Below are positions 34,195 through 41,019 of a stretch of 41,019 nt of DNA, in pieces. The stretch covers positions 18,619 to 59,637 of the forward strand of contig NZ_LNCU01000040.1 in assembly GCF_001542415.1 (NCBI RefSeq), read 5' to 3'. Within the stretch, counting starts at the first letter, position 1. Each line of letters starts with the position of its first letter. Source of the stretch: Bradyrhizobium macuxiense (lineage in GTDB: Bacteria; Pseudomonadota; Alphaproteobacteria; Rhizobiales; Xanthobacteraceae). The notes below the pieces were generated by a model. That model saw only the letters and a program-made list of their open reading frames with translations. It was not told where the DNA came from and did no database searches. The translations under genes and the position numbers were made by a program.

Positions 34195-35745
34195 ATGGGC
34201 GACGCCAAGAAGCTGTCCTCGCTGGACGCATCGTTTCTCTATCTGGAAACGCCGGAAATGCCGATGCATGTCGGCAGCATGGCAATCTTTCGCCTGCCGC
34301 AAGGATACAAGGGCGACTTCTTCGAGGAATTCAAGGCGATGCTCGCCTCGCGGCTGCACATCGCGCCGATCCTGAAGGCGCGGCTGCAGAAGGCCCCGCT
34401 CGACATCGATCATCCGTCATGGGTCGAGGATGACCAGTTCGACATCGACCGCCACATCTTCCGCGCCAGCCTGCCTGAGCCGCGCGACCGCGCGACGTTG
34501 GAACGCATCGTCGGCTGGATGCACGCCAAGCTGTTGAACCGCGCCCGCCCGCTCTGGGAGTTCTACGTGTTCGAAGGCATGAAGGACAACGAGATCGGGC
34601 TCTATTCCAAGATGCATCACGCCTGCATCGACGGCGGCGCAGGCGCAGCGCTGACCAGCATGATCTACGATTTGACGCCGGTGCCGCGGCAGGTCGATCC
34701 GCCGGGTGCAAAGAAGGTTGCGCCGGAGCCGCGCGACATCGCGGCCAATTTGATCGACGCCTATCAGCAGCTCTGGACCCAGCCGTTCGAGGCGGCGGCC
34801 GCGGCGCAGAAAACGATAGAGCTGCCGCGCTCGGGCAAGAGCGACCTCGGCTCGATCCTGTTCGACAACGCCATGTTCCAGATCGAGAGCGCGGTGAAGT
34901 TCGCCGGCAGCATGCCGACCGTGTTGAAGAGTCTGTCCGATGTGGTCGCCAAGGCCGCCGATCCCAAGTCGCGCGAGAGCCTGCAGGCCATGTCCTCGCC
35001 GCCGACCATCCTCAACAAGGCGATCTCGTCGGAGCGCAGCTTTGCCGGCACCTCGATCTCGCTGTCGCGCGCCAAGGCGCTGGCGAAGGCGTCCGGCGGC
35101 AAGCTCAACGACGTCGTGCTCGCGCTCGCCTCCGGCGTGGTGCGGCGCTACCTGATCAGCCAGGGTGCGCTGCCGAACAAGTCGCTGACTGCGGGCGTTC
35201 CGATCTCGCTGCGCGAAGAGGGCAATGCCGAATCCAACAATCAGGTGTTCGGCATGATCTGCTCGATCGCCACCGATATCGAAGACCCCAAGAAGCGGCT
35301 CCAGACCATCATTGCGCAATCCACCAAGTCCAAGGAGATGTCGCATCCGCTGCGCGCCCTGATGCCGCAGGTTTCGAACATCTCGTTGCTGGGTGCGCCG
35401 ATCCTGGTGCAGATCCTGGCGCTGCTGTACAGCCGCTCCGACTTGTCCAACGTGCTGCCGCCGGCGACCAACATCACCGTGTCGAACGTGCCGGGGCCGC
35501 GGCAGACGCTGTATGCCGCCGGCGCGGAGCTGTTGCACATCTTCCCGGTGTCGATCTCGACCCATGGCGTCGCGCTCAACATTACCGTGCAGAGCTACCG
35601 GGACCAGCTCGATTTCGGCTTCATCGTCGGTGCCAACATCATTCCTCATGTGCAGGTGATGTGCGACATGCTGCCGCTCGAATTCGATGCACTCGAGGCG
35701 GCGTTCGCGCCTCCGCCAGCGGATATCAAGGGCGCGGCCGAATAA
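34195..35745 (+). CDS. Wax ester synthase/diacylglycerol acyltransferase (WS/DGAT)
   Basis: This 516-residue acyltransferase would esterify long-chain alcohols or diacylglycerol with acyl-CoA, making wax esters or triacylglycerol. The catalytic motif HHACIDG is complete, with H141, H142, D146 and G147. The N-terminal SSLDASFLYLETPEMPMHVG and C-terminal NITVSNVPGPRQTLYAAGAELLHIFPVS segments are also typical. Length is within the usual 450-520. It has GGGAGGGA before the ATG. It sits in a same-strand run with a lipase-like hydrolase upstream and an epoxide-hydrolase-like protein 12 bases downstream, supporting a lipid-metabolism unit. Acceptor preference cannot be read from the sequence. Confidence 0.93.
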   Translation: MGDAKKLSSLDASFLYLETPEMPMHVGSMAIFRLPQGYKGDFFEEFKAMLASRLHIAPILKARLQKAPLDIDHPSWVEDDQFDIDRHIFRASLPEPRDRATLERIVGWMHAKLLNRARPLWEFYVFEGMKDNEIGLYSKMHHACIDGGAGAALTSMIYDLTPVPRQVDPPGAKKVAPEPRDIAANLIDAYQQLWTQPFEAAAAAQKTIELPRSGKSDLGSILFDNAMFQIESAVKFAGSMPTVLKSLSDVVAKAADPKSRESLQAMSSPPTILNKAISSERSFAGTSISLSRAKALAKASGGKLNDVVLALASGVVRRYLISQGALPNKSLTAGVPISLREEGNAESNNQVFGMICSIATDIEDPKKRLQTIIAQSTKSKEMSHPLRALMPQVSNISLLGAPILVQILALLYSRSDLSNVLPPATNITVSNVPGPRQTLYAAGAELLHIFPVSISTHGVALNITVQSYRDQLDFGFIVGANIIPHVQVMCDMLPLEFDALEAAFAPPPADIKGAAE

Positions 35746-35757
35746 GGGGTCCTGTCA

Positions 35758-36753
35758 ATGATCGAAATGCCGACGCTGCAGTTCGCCGAGACGAACGGCA
35801 TCCGCATGGGGTTCTACGAAGCGGGCCCCGGGACCGACACTCCGCCTGTGGTGTTGTGCCACGGTTGGCCGGAGCTGGCCTTTTCCTGGCGCCACCAGAT
35901 CAAGGCACTGGGCGAAGCCGGGATCCGGGTGATCGCGCCGGACCAGCGCGGCTATGGCGCGACCGACCGTCCCGAGCCGGTTGAGGCCTACGACATGGAG
36001 CATTTGACCGGCGATCTTGTCGGGCTGCTCGATCACCTCAAGATCGATAAGGCGATCTTTGTCGGCCATGACTGGGGCGGCTTCGTCGTCTGGCAGATGC
36101 CGCTGCGGCACCCCTCGCGGGTCGCCGGTGTCGTCGGCATCAACACGCCGCATTGGGACCGCGCGCCGATGGATCCGATTGCGCTGTTCCGCCAGCGCTT
36201 CGGCGACCAGATGTACATCGTCCAGTTCCAGGATCCGGCACGCGAGCCGGACCGCATCTTCGGTGGCCGCGTCGAGCAGACCTTCGACGCCTTCATGCGC
36301 AAGCCGGTGGCGCGCCCTGCGGGGACGCCGGCCGAGCAGCCGATCGCCGGTATCGGCGCATCGGCGCGGGCCAATTTGGCGTTTCCGCAGATGATTGCGA
36401 ACTACGATGCCAAACATGACCCCCGCACGCCGATCCTGTCGGCGGACGAGAAGAAGGTGTTCGTCGACACCTTCACCAAGACCGGCTTCACCGGCGGCAT
36501 CAACTGGTATCGCAACTTCACCCGCAACTGGGAGCGTTCGGCCGGGCTGGACCATACCGTGCGTGTGCCCTCGTTGATGATCATGGCCGAGAACGACGCA
36601 GTGCTGCCGCCGTCGGCTGCCGACGGCATGGAGAGGCTGGTGCCGGACCTCGAGAAGCACCTGGTCCGCGACAGCGGCCATTGGACGCAGCAGGAAAAGC
36701 CGGACGAGGTCAGTGCCAAGCTGATCGAGTGGCGCAAACGAAGATTTGGGTAA
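35758..36753 (+). CDS. Epoxide hydrolase-like alpha/beta-hydrolase
   Basis: This 331-residue protein has an alpha/beta-hydrolase triad of the epoxide-hydrolase/haloalkane dehalogenase kind. The nucleophile D105 is in GHDWGG, the acid D280 in AENDAVLPP, and the base H308 in DSGHWTQQEKPDE. An oxyanion HGWPE motif and the cap tyrosine in WYRNFTRNWE favour epoxide hydrolase over dehalogenase. AAGGGG lies upstream of the ATG. It follows the acyltransferase by 12 bases and precedes the P450 fusion. A pathway in which the P450 epoxidises a lipid and this enzyme opens the epoxide is attractive, but is inference. Confidence 0.9.
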   Translation: MIEMPTLQFAETNGIRMGFYEAGPGTDTPPVVLCHGWPELAFSWRHQIKALGEAGIRVIAPDQRGYGATDRPEPVEAYDMEHLTGDLVGLLDHLKIDKAIFVGHDWGGFVVWQMPLRHPSRVAGVVGINTPHWDRAPMDPIALFRQRFGDQMYIVQFQDPAREPDRIFGGRVEQTFDAFMRKPVARPAGTPAEQPIAGIGASARANLAFPQMIANYDAKHDPRTPILSADEKKVFVDTFTKTGFTGGINWYRNFTRNWERSAGLDHTVRVPSLMIMAENDAVLPPSAADGMERLVPDLEKHLVRDSGHWTQQEKPDEVSAKLIEWRKRRFG

Positions 36754-36760
36754 TTTTTGC

Positions 36761-36876
36761 CGTCATTGCGAGGAGCTCGCGACAAAATTGCAAAGCAATT
36801 TTGCGCTGAAGCGACGAAGCAATCCATTCTCTCCCCTTGCGGCGCGATGGATTGCTTCGCTTCGCTCGTAATGACG
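36761..36876. repeat. Dispersed palindromic repeat with internal hairpin
   Basis: The left part begins CGTCATTGCGAGGAGC and includes GCGACGAAGCAATCCAT. The right part at 36847-36876 (ATGGATTGCTTCGC through GTAATGACG) is its inverse. Inside, CAAAATTGC at 36783-36791 pairs with 36795-36803 around an AAA loop. The right half recurs at 12-41. It fills the gap between the epoxide-hydrolase-like gene and the P450 fusion gene, so it may weaken read-through between them. Confidence 0.85.
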
Positions 36877-36912
36877 GCGTAGTTCGGGGCAAGCAGAGGG
36901 GGCAATTCGACG

Positions 36913-39900
36913 ATGGCGTCCGGCAACAGACTGAGTCCGATCCCGCATCCGCCGACGAAACCGGTGGTCGGCAACATGCTGTCGCTGGATTCGACTGCGC
37001 CGGTGCAGCACCTGGTACGACTCTCGAAGGAGCTCGGGCCGATCTTCTGGCTCGACATGATGGGCGCGCCGATCGTCATCGTCTCGGGCCACGACCTGGT
37101 CGATGAGCTCTCAGACGAGAAGCGGTTCGACAAGGCGGTGCGCGGCTCGCTGCGCCGGGTGCGCGCGGTCGGCGGCGACGGCCTGTTCACCGCCGACACC
37201 AAGGAGCCGAACTGGAGCAAGGCGCACAACATATTGATGCAGCCGTTCGGCAACCGCGCCATGCAGTCCTATCATCCAAGCATGGTCGATATCGCCGAGC
37301 AGCTGGTCAAGAAATGGGAGCGGATGAACGCGGACGAGGAGATCGACGTCGTCCACGATATGACGGCGCTGACCCTCGACACCATCGGCCTCTGCGGCTT
37401 CGATTACCGGTTCAATTCGTTCTATCGCCGCGACTATCACCCCTTCGTGGAGTCGCTGGTACGTTCGCTCGAGACCATCATGATGACCCGCGGCCTGCCG
37501 CTCGAAGGCCTGTGGATGCAGAAGCGGCGCAAGACGCTGACCGAAGACGTCGCCTTCATGAACAAGATGGTCGACGAGATCATCGCCGAGCGGCGCGGCA
37601 ACGCCGATGCTGCTGCCGACGGCAAGAAGGACATGCTGGCGGCGATGATGACCGGCGTCGACCGTGCCACCGGCGAACAGCTCGACGATGTCAACATCCG
37701 CTACCAGATCAACACCTTTCTGATCGCGGGCCACGAGACCACAAGCGGCCTGTTGTCGTGCACGATCTACGCGCTGTTGAAGCATCCCGACGTGCTGAAG
37801 AAGGCTTATGAGGAGGTCGATCGGGTTCTCGGCCCTGACGTGAACGCAAAGCCGACATATCAGCAGGTGACGCAGCTCACCTATATTACGCAATGCCTGA
37901 AGGAGGCCTTGCGGCTGTGGCCGCCGGCACCGGCCTATGGCATCGCGCCTCTGGCCGACGAGACCATCGGCGGCAAGTACAAGCTCAAGAAGAACACCTT
38001 CATCACCGTTCTGGTGATGGCGCTGCATCGCGACCCCAGCGTCTGGGGGCCGAACCCCGACAGGTTCGATCCGGAGAATTTCAGCCACGAGGCCGAGGCC
38101 AGGCGGCCGATCAATGCCTGGAAGCCGTTCGGCAACGGCCAGCGCGCCTGCATCGGCCGCGGCTTCGCGATGCACGAGGCGGCGCTCGCGATCGGGATGA
38201 TCCTGCAGCGGTTCAAGCTGATCGACGTGCATCGGTACCAGATGCATCTGAAGGAGACGCTGACGGTCAAGCCCGATGGCTTCAAGATCAAGGTTCGGCC
38301 GCGCGACGACAAGGATCGCGGCGCATTTGCTGGCGCCACCGAGGCGGTTGCCGCGCCAAAGGCGCCGCGCACACCGACCACCCGTCCGGGCCACAACACA
38401 CCGATGCTCGTGCTCTACGGGTCCAACCTCGGTTCGGCCGAGGAGTTGGCGACGCGCATGGCCGACCTCTCCGAAATCAATGGTTTTGCCACGCGGCTTG
38501 GGCCGCTCGATGACTATGTCGGCAAGCTGCCGGAGGAGGGCGGCGTGCTGATCATCTGCGCCTCCTACAACGGCGCGCCGCCGGACAATGCCACGCAATT
38601 CGTGAAGTGGCTCGGTGACGGTCTGCCGAAGGATGCCTTCGCCAAGGTGCGCTACGCCGTTTTCGGCTGCGGCAACAGTGATTGGGCAGCAACCTACCAG
38701 TCGGTGCCGCGCTTCATCGACGAGCAATTGACCGCGCATGGTGCGCGCGCCGTCTATCCGCGCGGCGAGGGCGATGCGCGCAGTGACCTCGACGGCCAGT
38801 TCCAGAAATGGTTCCCGGAAGCCGCGAAGGTCGCGACCAGGGAATTCGGGATCGACTGGAATTTCACCCGCACCGCCGAGGACGACCCGCTCTACGCGAT
38901 CGAGCCGGTCGCGCAGGGTGCGGTCAACACCATCGTCACGCAAGGCGGCGCGGTGCCGATGAAGGTGTTCGCCAACAGCGAATTGCAGAACAGGGAAGGC
39001 GCCAATCCGTCGGAGCGTTCGACCCGGCACATCGAGATCGAACTGCCGGCAAGTCTCAAATATCGCGTCGGCGATCACCTCAGCGTCGTGCCGCGCAACG
39101 ACCCGACGCTGGTCGATTCCGTCGCGCGCCGCTTCGGCTTCCTGCCGGCCGACCAGATCAAGCTGCAGGTCTCGGAAGGCCGCCGCGCACAACTGCCCGT
39201 GGGCAATGCGGTGTCGGTCGGACGCCTGCTCACCGAGTTCGTCGAACTGCAGCAGGTCGCGACCCGCAAGCAGATCCAGATCATGGCCGAGCAGACCCGC
39301 TGCCCGGTGACCAAGCCGAAGCTGATGGCGTATGTCGGCGATGACGACGCATCGGCCGAGCGCTACCGCACCGAGGTGCTGGCCAAGCGCCAGTCGGTGT
39401 TCGACCTGCTGGAGGAACATCCGGCCTGCGAGCTGCCGTTCCATCTTTACCTCGAGATGCTGTCATTGCTCGCGCCGCGCTACTATTCGATCTCGTCGTC
39501 GCCGGCGGGCGAGGCGCAGCGCTGCAGCGTCACGGTCGGTGTGGTGGAGGCGCCGGCGAGCTCCGGTCACGGCATCTACAGGGGCGTCTGTTCGAACTAT
39601 TTGGCCCGGCGCCGCGCCGGCGACACCGTCCACGCCACCGTGAAAGAGACCAAGGCGGGCTTCCGCCTGCCTGATGACAACGCAGTGCCGATCATCATGA
39701 TCGGGCCGGGCACTGGCCTGGCGCCGTTCCGCGGCTTCCTGCAGGAGCGCGCGGCCCGCAAGGCGCAGGGCGCAACGCTGGGGCCGGCGATGCTGTTCTT
39801 CGGCTGCCGTCATCCGGAACAGGATTTCATCTATGCGGACGAGTTGAAGGCGTTTGCCGCTGCCGGCGTTTGCGAGCTGCGCACCGCCTTCTCGCGCGCC

Positions 39901-40146
39901 GACGGGCCGAAGACCTATGTGCAACATCTCGTCGCCGCGGAGAAGGAGCGGGTCTGGGACCTCATCCAGCAGGGCGCGATCATCTATGTCTGCGGCGACG
40001 GCGGCAGGATGGAGCCCGACGTCAAGGCGACGCTGATGTCGATCTATCGCGAACGGGTCGGTGCCGACGCGGATGCTGGGGCGCGCTGGATCGAGGAGAT
40101 GGGCGCGAAGAACCGCTACGTGCTCGATGTGTGGGTGGGTGGCTAG
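36913..40146 (+). CDS. CYP102-type P450/NADPH-P450 reductase fusion
   Basis: This self-sufficient cytoplasmic monooxygenase has 1077 residues. The heme domain (about 1-470) has I-helix AGHETTSG from A272, the ExxR pair E331-R334, and FGNGQRACIG with heme cysteine C413. F92 in DGLFT matches BM3 F87. A Pro/Ala/Thr-rich linker near 470-495 leads to an FMN domain (LYGSNLGSAEELATRM), an FAD domain (RYYSISSSP, GVCSNYL) and an NADPH domain (GPGTGLAPFRGFLQER), ending YVLDVWVGG. By eye the residues equivalent to BM3 R47 and Y51, which hold fatty-acid carboxylates, are A52 and I56, so substrates may differ. AGAGGGGG lies about 10 bases before the ATG. It follows lipid genes on the same strand. Confidence 0.96.
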   Translation: MASGNRLSPIPHPPTKPVVGNMLSLDSTAPVQHLVRLSKELGPIFWLDMMGAPIVIVSGHDLVDELSDEKRFDKAVRGSLRRVRAVGGDGLFTADTKEPNWSKAHNILMQPFGNRAMQSYHPSMVDIAEQLVKKWERMNADEEIDVVHDMTALTLDTIGLCGFDYRFNSFYRRDYHPFVESLVRSLETIMMTRGLPLEGLWMQKRRKTLTEDVAFMNKMVDEIIAERRGNADAAADGKKDMLAAMMTGVDRATGEQLDDVNIRYQINTFLIAGHETTSGLLSCTIYALLKHPDVLKKAYEEVDRVLGPDVNAKPTYQQVTQLTYITQCLKEALRLWPPAPAYGIAPLADETIGGKYKLKKNTFITVLVMALHRDPSVWGPNPDRFDPENFSHEAEARRPINAWKPFGNGQRACIGRGFAMHEAALAIGMILQRFKLIDVHRYQMHLKETLTVKPDGFKIKVRPRDDKDRGAFAGATEAVAAPKAPRTPTTRPGHNTPMLVLYGSNLGSAEELATRMADLSEINGFATRLGPLDDYVGKLPEEGGVLIICASYNGAPPDNATQFVKWLGDGLPKDAFAKVRYAVFGCGNSDWAATYQSVPRFIDEQLTAHGARAVYPRGEGDARSDLDGQFQKWFPEAAKVATREFGIDWNFTRTAEDDPLYAIEPVAQGAVNTIVTQGGAVPMKVFANSELQNREGANPSERSTRHIEIELPASLKYRVGDHLSVVPRNDPTLVDSVARRFGFLPADQIKLQVSEGRRAQLPVGNAVSVGRLLTEFVELQQVATRKQIQIMAEQTRCPVTKPKLMAYVGDDDASAERYRTEVLAKRQSVFDLLEEHPACELPFHLYLEMLSLLAPRYYSISSSPAGEAQRCSVTVGVVEAPASSGHGIYRGVCSNYLARRRAGDTVHATVKETKAGFRLPDDNAVPIIMIGPGTGLAPFRGFLQERAARKAQGATLGPAMLFFGCRHPEQDFIYADELKAFAAAGVCELRTAFSRADGPKTYVQHLVAAEKERVWDLIQQGAIIYVCGDGGRMEPDVKATLMSIYRERVGADADAGARWIEEMGAKNRYVLDVWVGG

Positions 40147-40163
40147 GCCGGCTATTTCCACGT

Positions 40164-40283
40164 GTCGTCCCGGCGAAAGCCGGGACCCATAACCACAAAT
40201 GCGGGTTGTGGAAAGACGCTTTGGCCCCAGCCTTCGCCAAACTGTCTTTGGTGGTTATGGGTCCCGGCTTTCGCCGGGACGAC
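40164..40283. repeat. Perfect 33-bp inverted repeat between convergent genes
   Basis: The arms at 40164-40196 and 40251-40283 are perfect inverses over 33 bases, separated by 54 bases. Each arm also folds on itself: GTCCCGGC-gaaa-GCCGGGAC at 40167-40186, with a stable GAAA tetraloop in plus-strand RNA. It lies between the stops of the P450 fusion and the SnoaL-like gene and could act as a bidirectional transcript end. Similar elements are widely dispersed in Bradyrhizobium and other alphaproteobacteria, from memory. Confidence 0.9.
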
Positions 40284-40310
40284 TAGGAGAGTTTCGGCAC
40301 GCACGCTCGC

Positions 40311-40778
40311 TCAGAACATCGTGTTGTTGTTGGCCGATGTTTCCGGGATCGGCTGCACCACGTCCCAGTGCTCGACGATCTTGCCGTTCTCCAGCTTGAA
40401 GATGTCGATGATGGCGTTGCCGCGGGTGCCGGGCTCGCGCACGGCGTGGACGTGCAGGATCACATAGTCGCCATCGACGAAGGACTGCTTGATCTCGCTG
40501 TGCGAATTGGGAAACTTCTCGCGCAGGAAGGCGATGAACTTGCGGAAGCCTTCGGGGCCGTCGGCGGCGTTCGGGTTGTGCTGGACATAGCGGTCGCCGA
40601 CATAGGCGAGCGCGGCGTCGGCATCCTTCTGGTTCAGTCCCTTCTCGTAGAACGCCAGCACGGCCTTGCGGTTGGCCTCCTGCTGAACCTCGCTGGTGGC
40701 GGCCAGCGCGGCGGACGACGCGAGCGCAGCGAGCATGGCAACGACGATGGCCATTTGTGGCCGGCGGATGAAGTTCAT
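40311..40778 (-). CDS. Secreted SnoaL/NTF2-like protein
   Basis: This 155-residue protein has a signal peptide (about residues 1-27, ending SSAALA) and a SnoaL/NTF2-like cone-fold domain. NRKAVLAFYEKGLNQKDADA starts the fold, YVGDRYVQHNPNAADGPEGF is the typical middle, and DIFKLENGKIVEHWDVVQ the end. The family covers polyketide cyclases, isomerases and many uncharacterised periplasmic proteins, so a specific reaction cannot be given. GGGAGC lies just before the ATG at 40778. The gene converges with the P450 fusion and diverges from the gene at 40945. On the minus strand a TATACA at 40836-40831 may be its -10 box. Confidence 0.85.
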   Translation of the reverse strand: MNFIRRPQMAIVVAMLAALASSAALAATSEVQQEANRKAVLAFYEKGLNQKDADAALAYVGDRYVQHNPNAADGPEGFRKFIAFLREKFPNSHSEIKQSFVDGDYVILHVHAVREPGTRGNAIIDIFKLENGKIVEHWDVVQPIPETSANNNTMF

Positions 40779-40944
40779 GTGGAAGCTCCCGGTGGCTGGC
40801 GGCGCTGGTCTCGCGCCCCGCAGCGGGCCCTGTATAGGCGGGCTGCCGGTTGACCGGAAGAGCGTACCCCTCGGTCACAAAGTTACCTCCAGGAGACCGG
40901 GTTCGGGGCCGCCCACGTTGATCGACCGTGCTAAAAGCGAAGGC

Positions 40945-41019
40945 ATGATTCCCTGGGAAAAGATCGATACGGCACGTATTCCTGGCACCGACGACGAGCT
41001 GCGCCTGATGCGGCGGGGG
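40945..41019 (+). CDS. Partial gene, N-terminus of a spermidine synthase-like protein
   Basis: Only the first 25 codons are present before the window ends, in open frame from ATG 40945. The start MIPWEKIDTARIPG followed by a DDELRLMRRG segment resembles, from memory, the beginning of Bradyrhizobium proteins annotated as spermidine synthases (a methyltransferase-fold family). There is no strong ribosome site; AAGCGAAGG lies upstream. It diverges from the SnoaL-like gene with a 166-base gap. The call cannot be confirmed without the rest of the gene. Confidence 0.5.
   Translation, partial: MIPWEKIDTARIPGTDDELRLMRRG

Noticed and set aside
32686..34413. Open frame of about 575 codons on the minus strand across the divergent region
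   Set aside because: It runs antisense through the DUF6489, hydrolase and WS/DGAT genes, and no domain is visible.
36761..36876. CRISPR-like or insertion-sequence end
   Set aside because: There is no regular repeat-spacer pattern, transposase or target duplication. It is a single palindromic element with a half-copy at the window start.
40162..40467. Short open frames over the 40164-40283 repeat encoding VPAFAGTT-type peptides
   Set aside because: This peptide is a well-known translation artefact of dispersed alphaproteobacterial repeats, not a protein.

Overview
The window looks like chromosomal DNA of a soil or plant-associated alphaproteobacterium, most likely Bradyrhizobium or a close relative. 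The evidence is uniformly high GC, long antisense shadow frames, gene families common in that group (a CYP102-type P450/reductase fusion, a DUF6489 protein, a wax ester synthase/DGAT, a Spy/CpxP-like protein), and several palindromic intergenic repeats of the kind scattered through Bradyrhizobium genomes. I see no tRNA, rRNA, CRISPR array, transposase or phage gene. This assignment rests on recognised families, not on a search.

Layout. (1) 76-5788, plus strand: an ABC-transporter ATPase of the nitrate/sulfonate/taurine type, a compound palindromic repeat, then four tightly packed genes: an enolase-superfamily enzyme, a Gfo/Idh/MocA oxidoreductase, a DUF993 TIM-barrel protein and a sugar-phosphate-isomerase-like protein. 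They look like a catabolic pathway whose substrate I cannot name. (2) 5909-11243, minus strand: a six-helix K+ channel-like protein, a large secreted Spy/CpxP-like protein, ornithine aminotransferase and a class I-type P450. (3) 11452-18602, plus strand: a two-subunit thiamine-diphosphate decarboxylase, a TetR regulator with a palindromic operator over its promoter, an RND efflux pair ending in a good intrinsic terminator, and a protein possibly related to CnbZ-type deaminases. (4) 18728-32668, minus strand: twelve collinear genes forming two complete oligopeptide-type ABC importers around a gamma-glutamyltransferase-family enzyme and a DUF1028 protein, probably for uptake and breakdown of a peptide or gamma-glutamyl compound. 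(5) 33080-40146, plus strand: a DUF6489 protein, a lipase-like hydrolase, a WS/DGAT acyltransferase, an epoxide-hydrolase-like protein and the CYP102-type fusion, suggesting a lipid storage or oxidation module. (6) 40311-41019: a secreted SnoaL/NTF2-like protein and the first 25 codons of a divergent gene.

All three places where genes converge (5788/5909, 18602/18728, 40146/40311) are filled by long palindromic repeats. Hairpins also follow the genes for both solute-binding proteins, where they could set expression ratios. The most promising candidates for undescribed biology are the four-gene catabolic operon, the double-transporter/gamma-glutamyltransferase cluster, and the acyltransferase/epoxide hydrolase/CYP102 group. 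None is proven by sequence alone.
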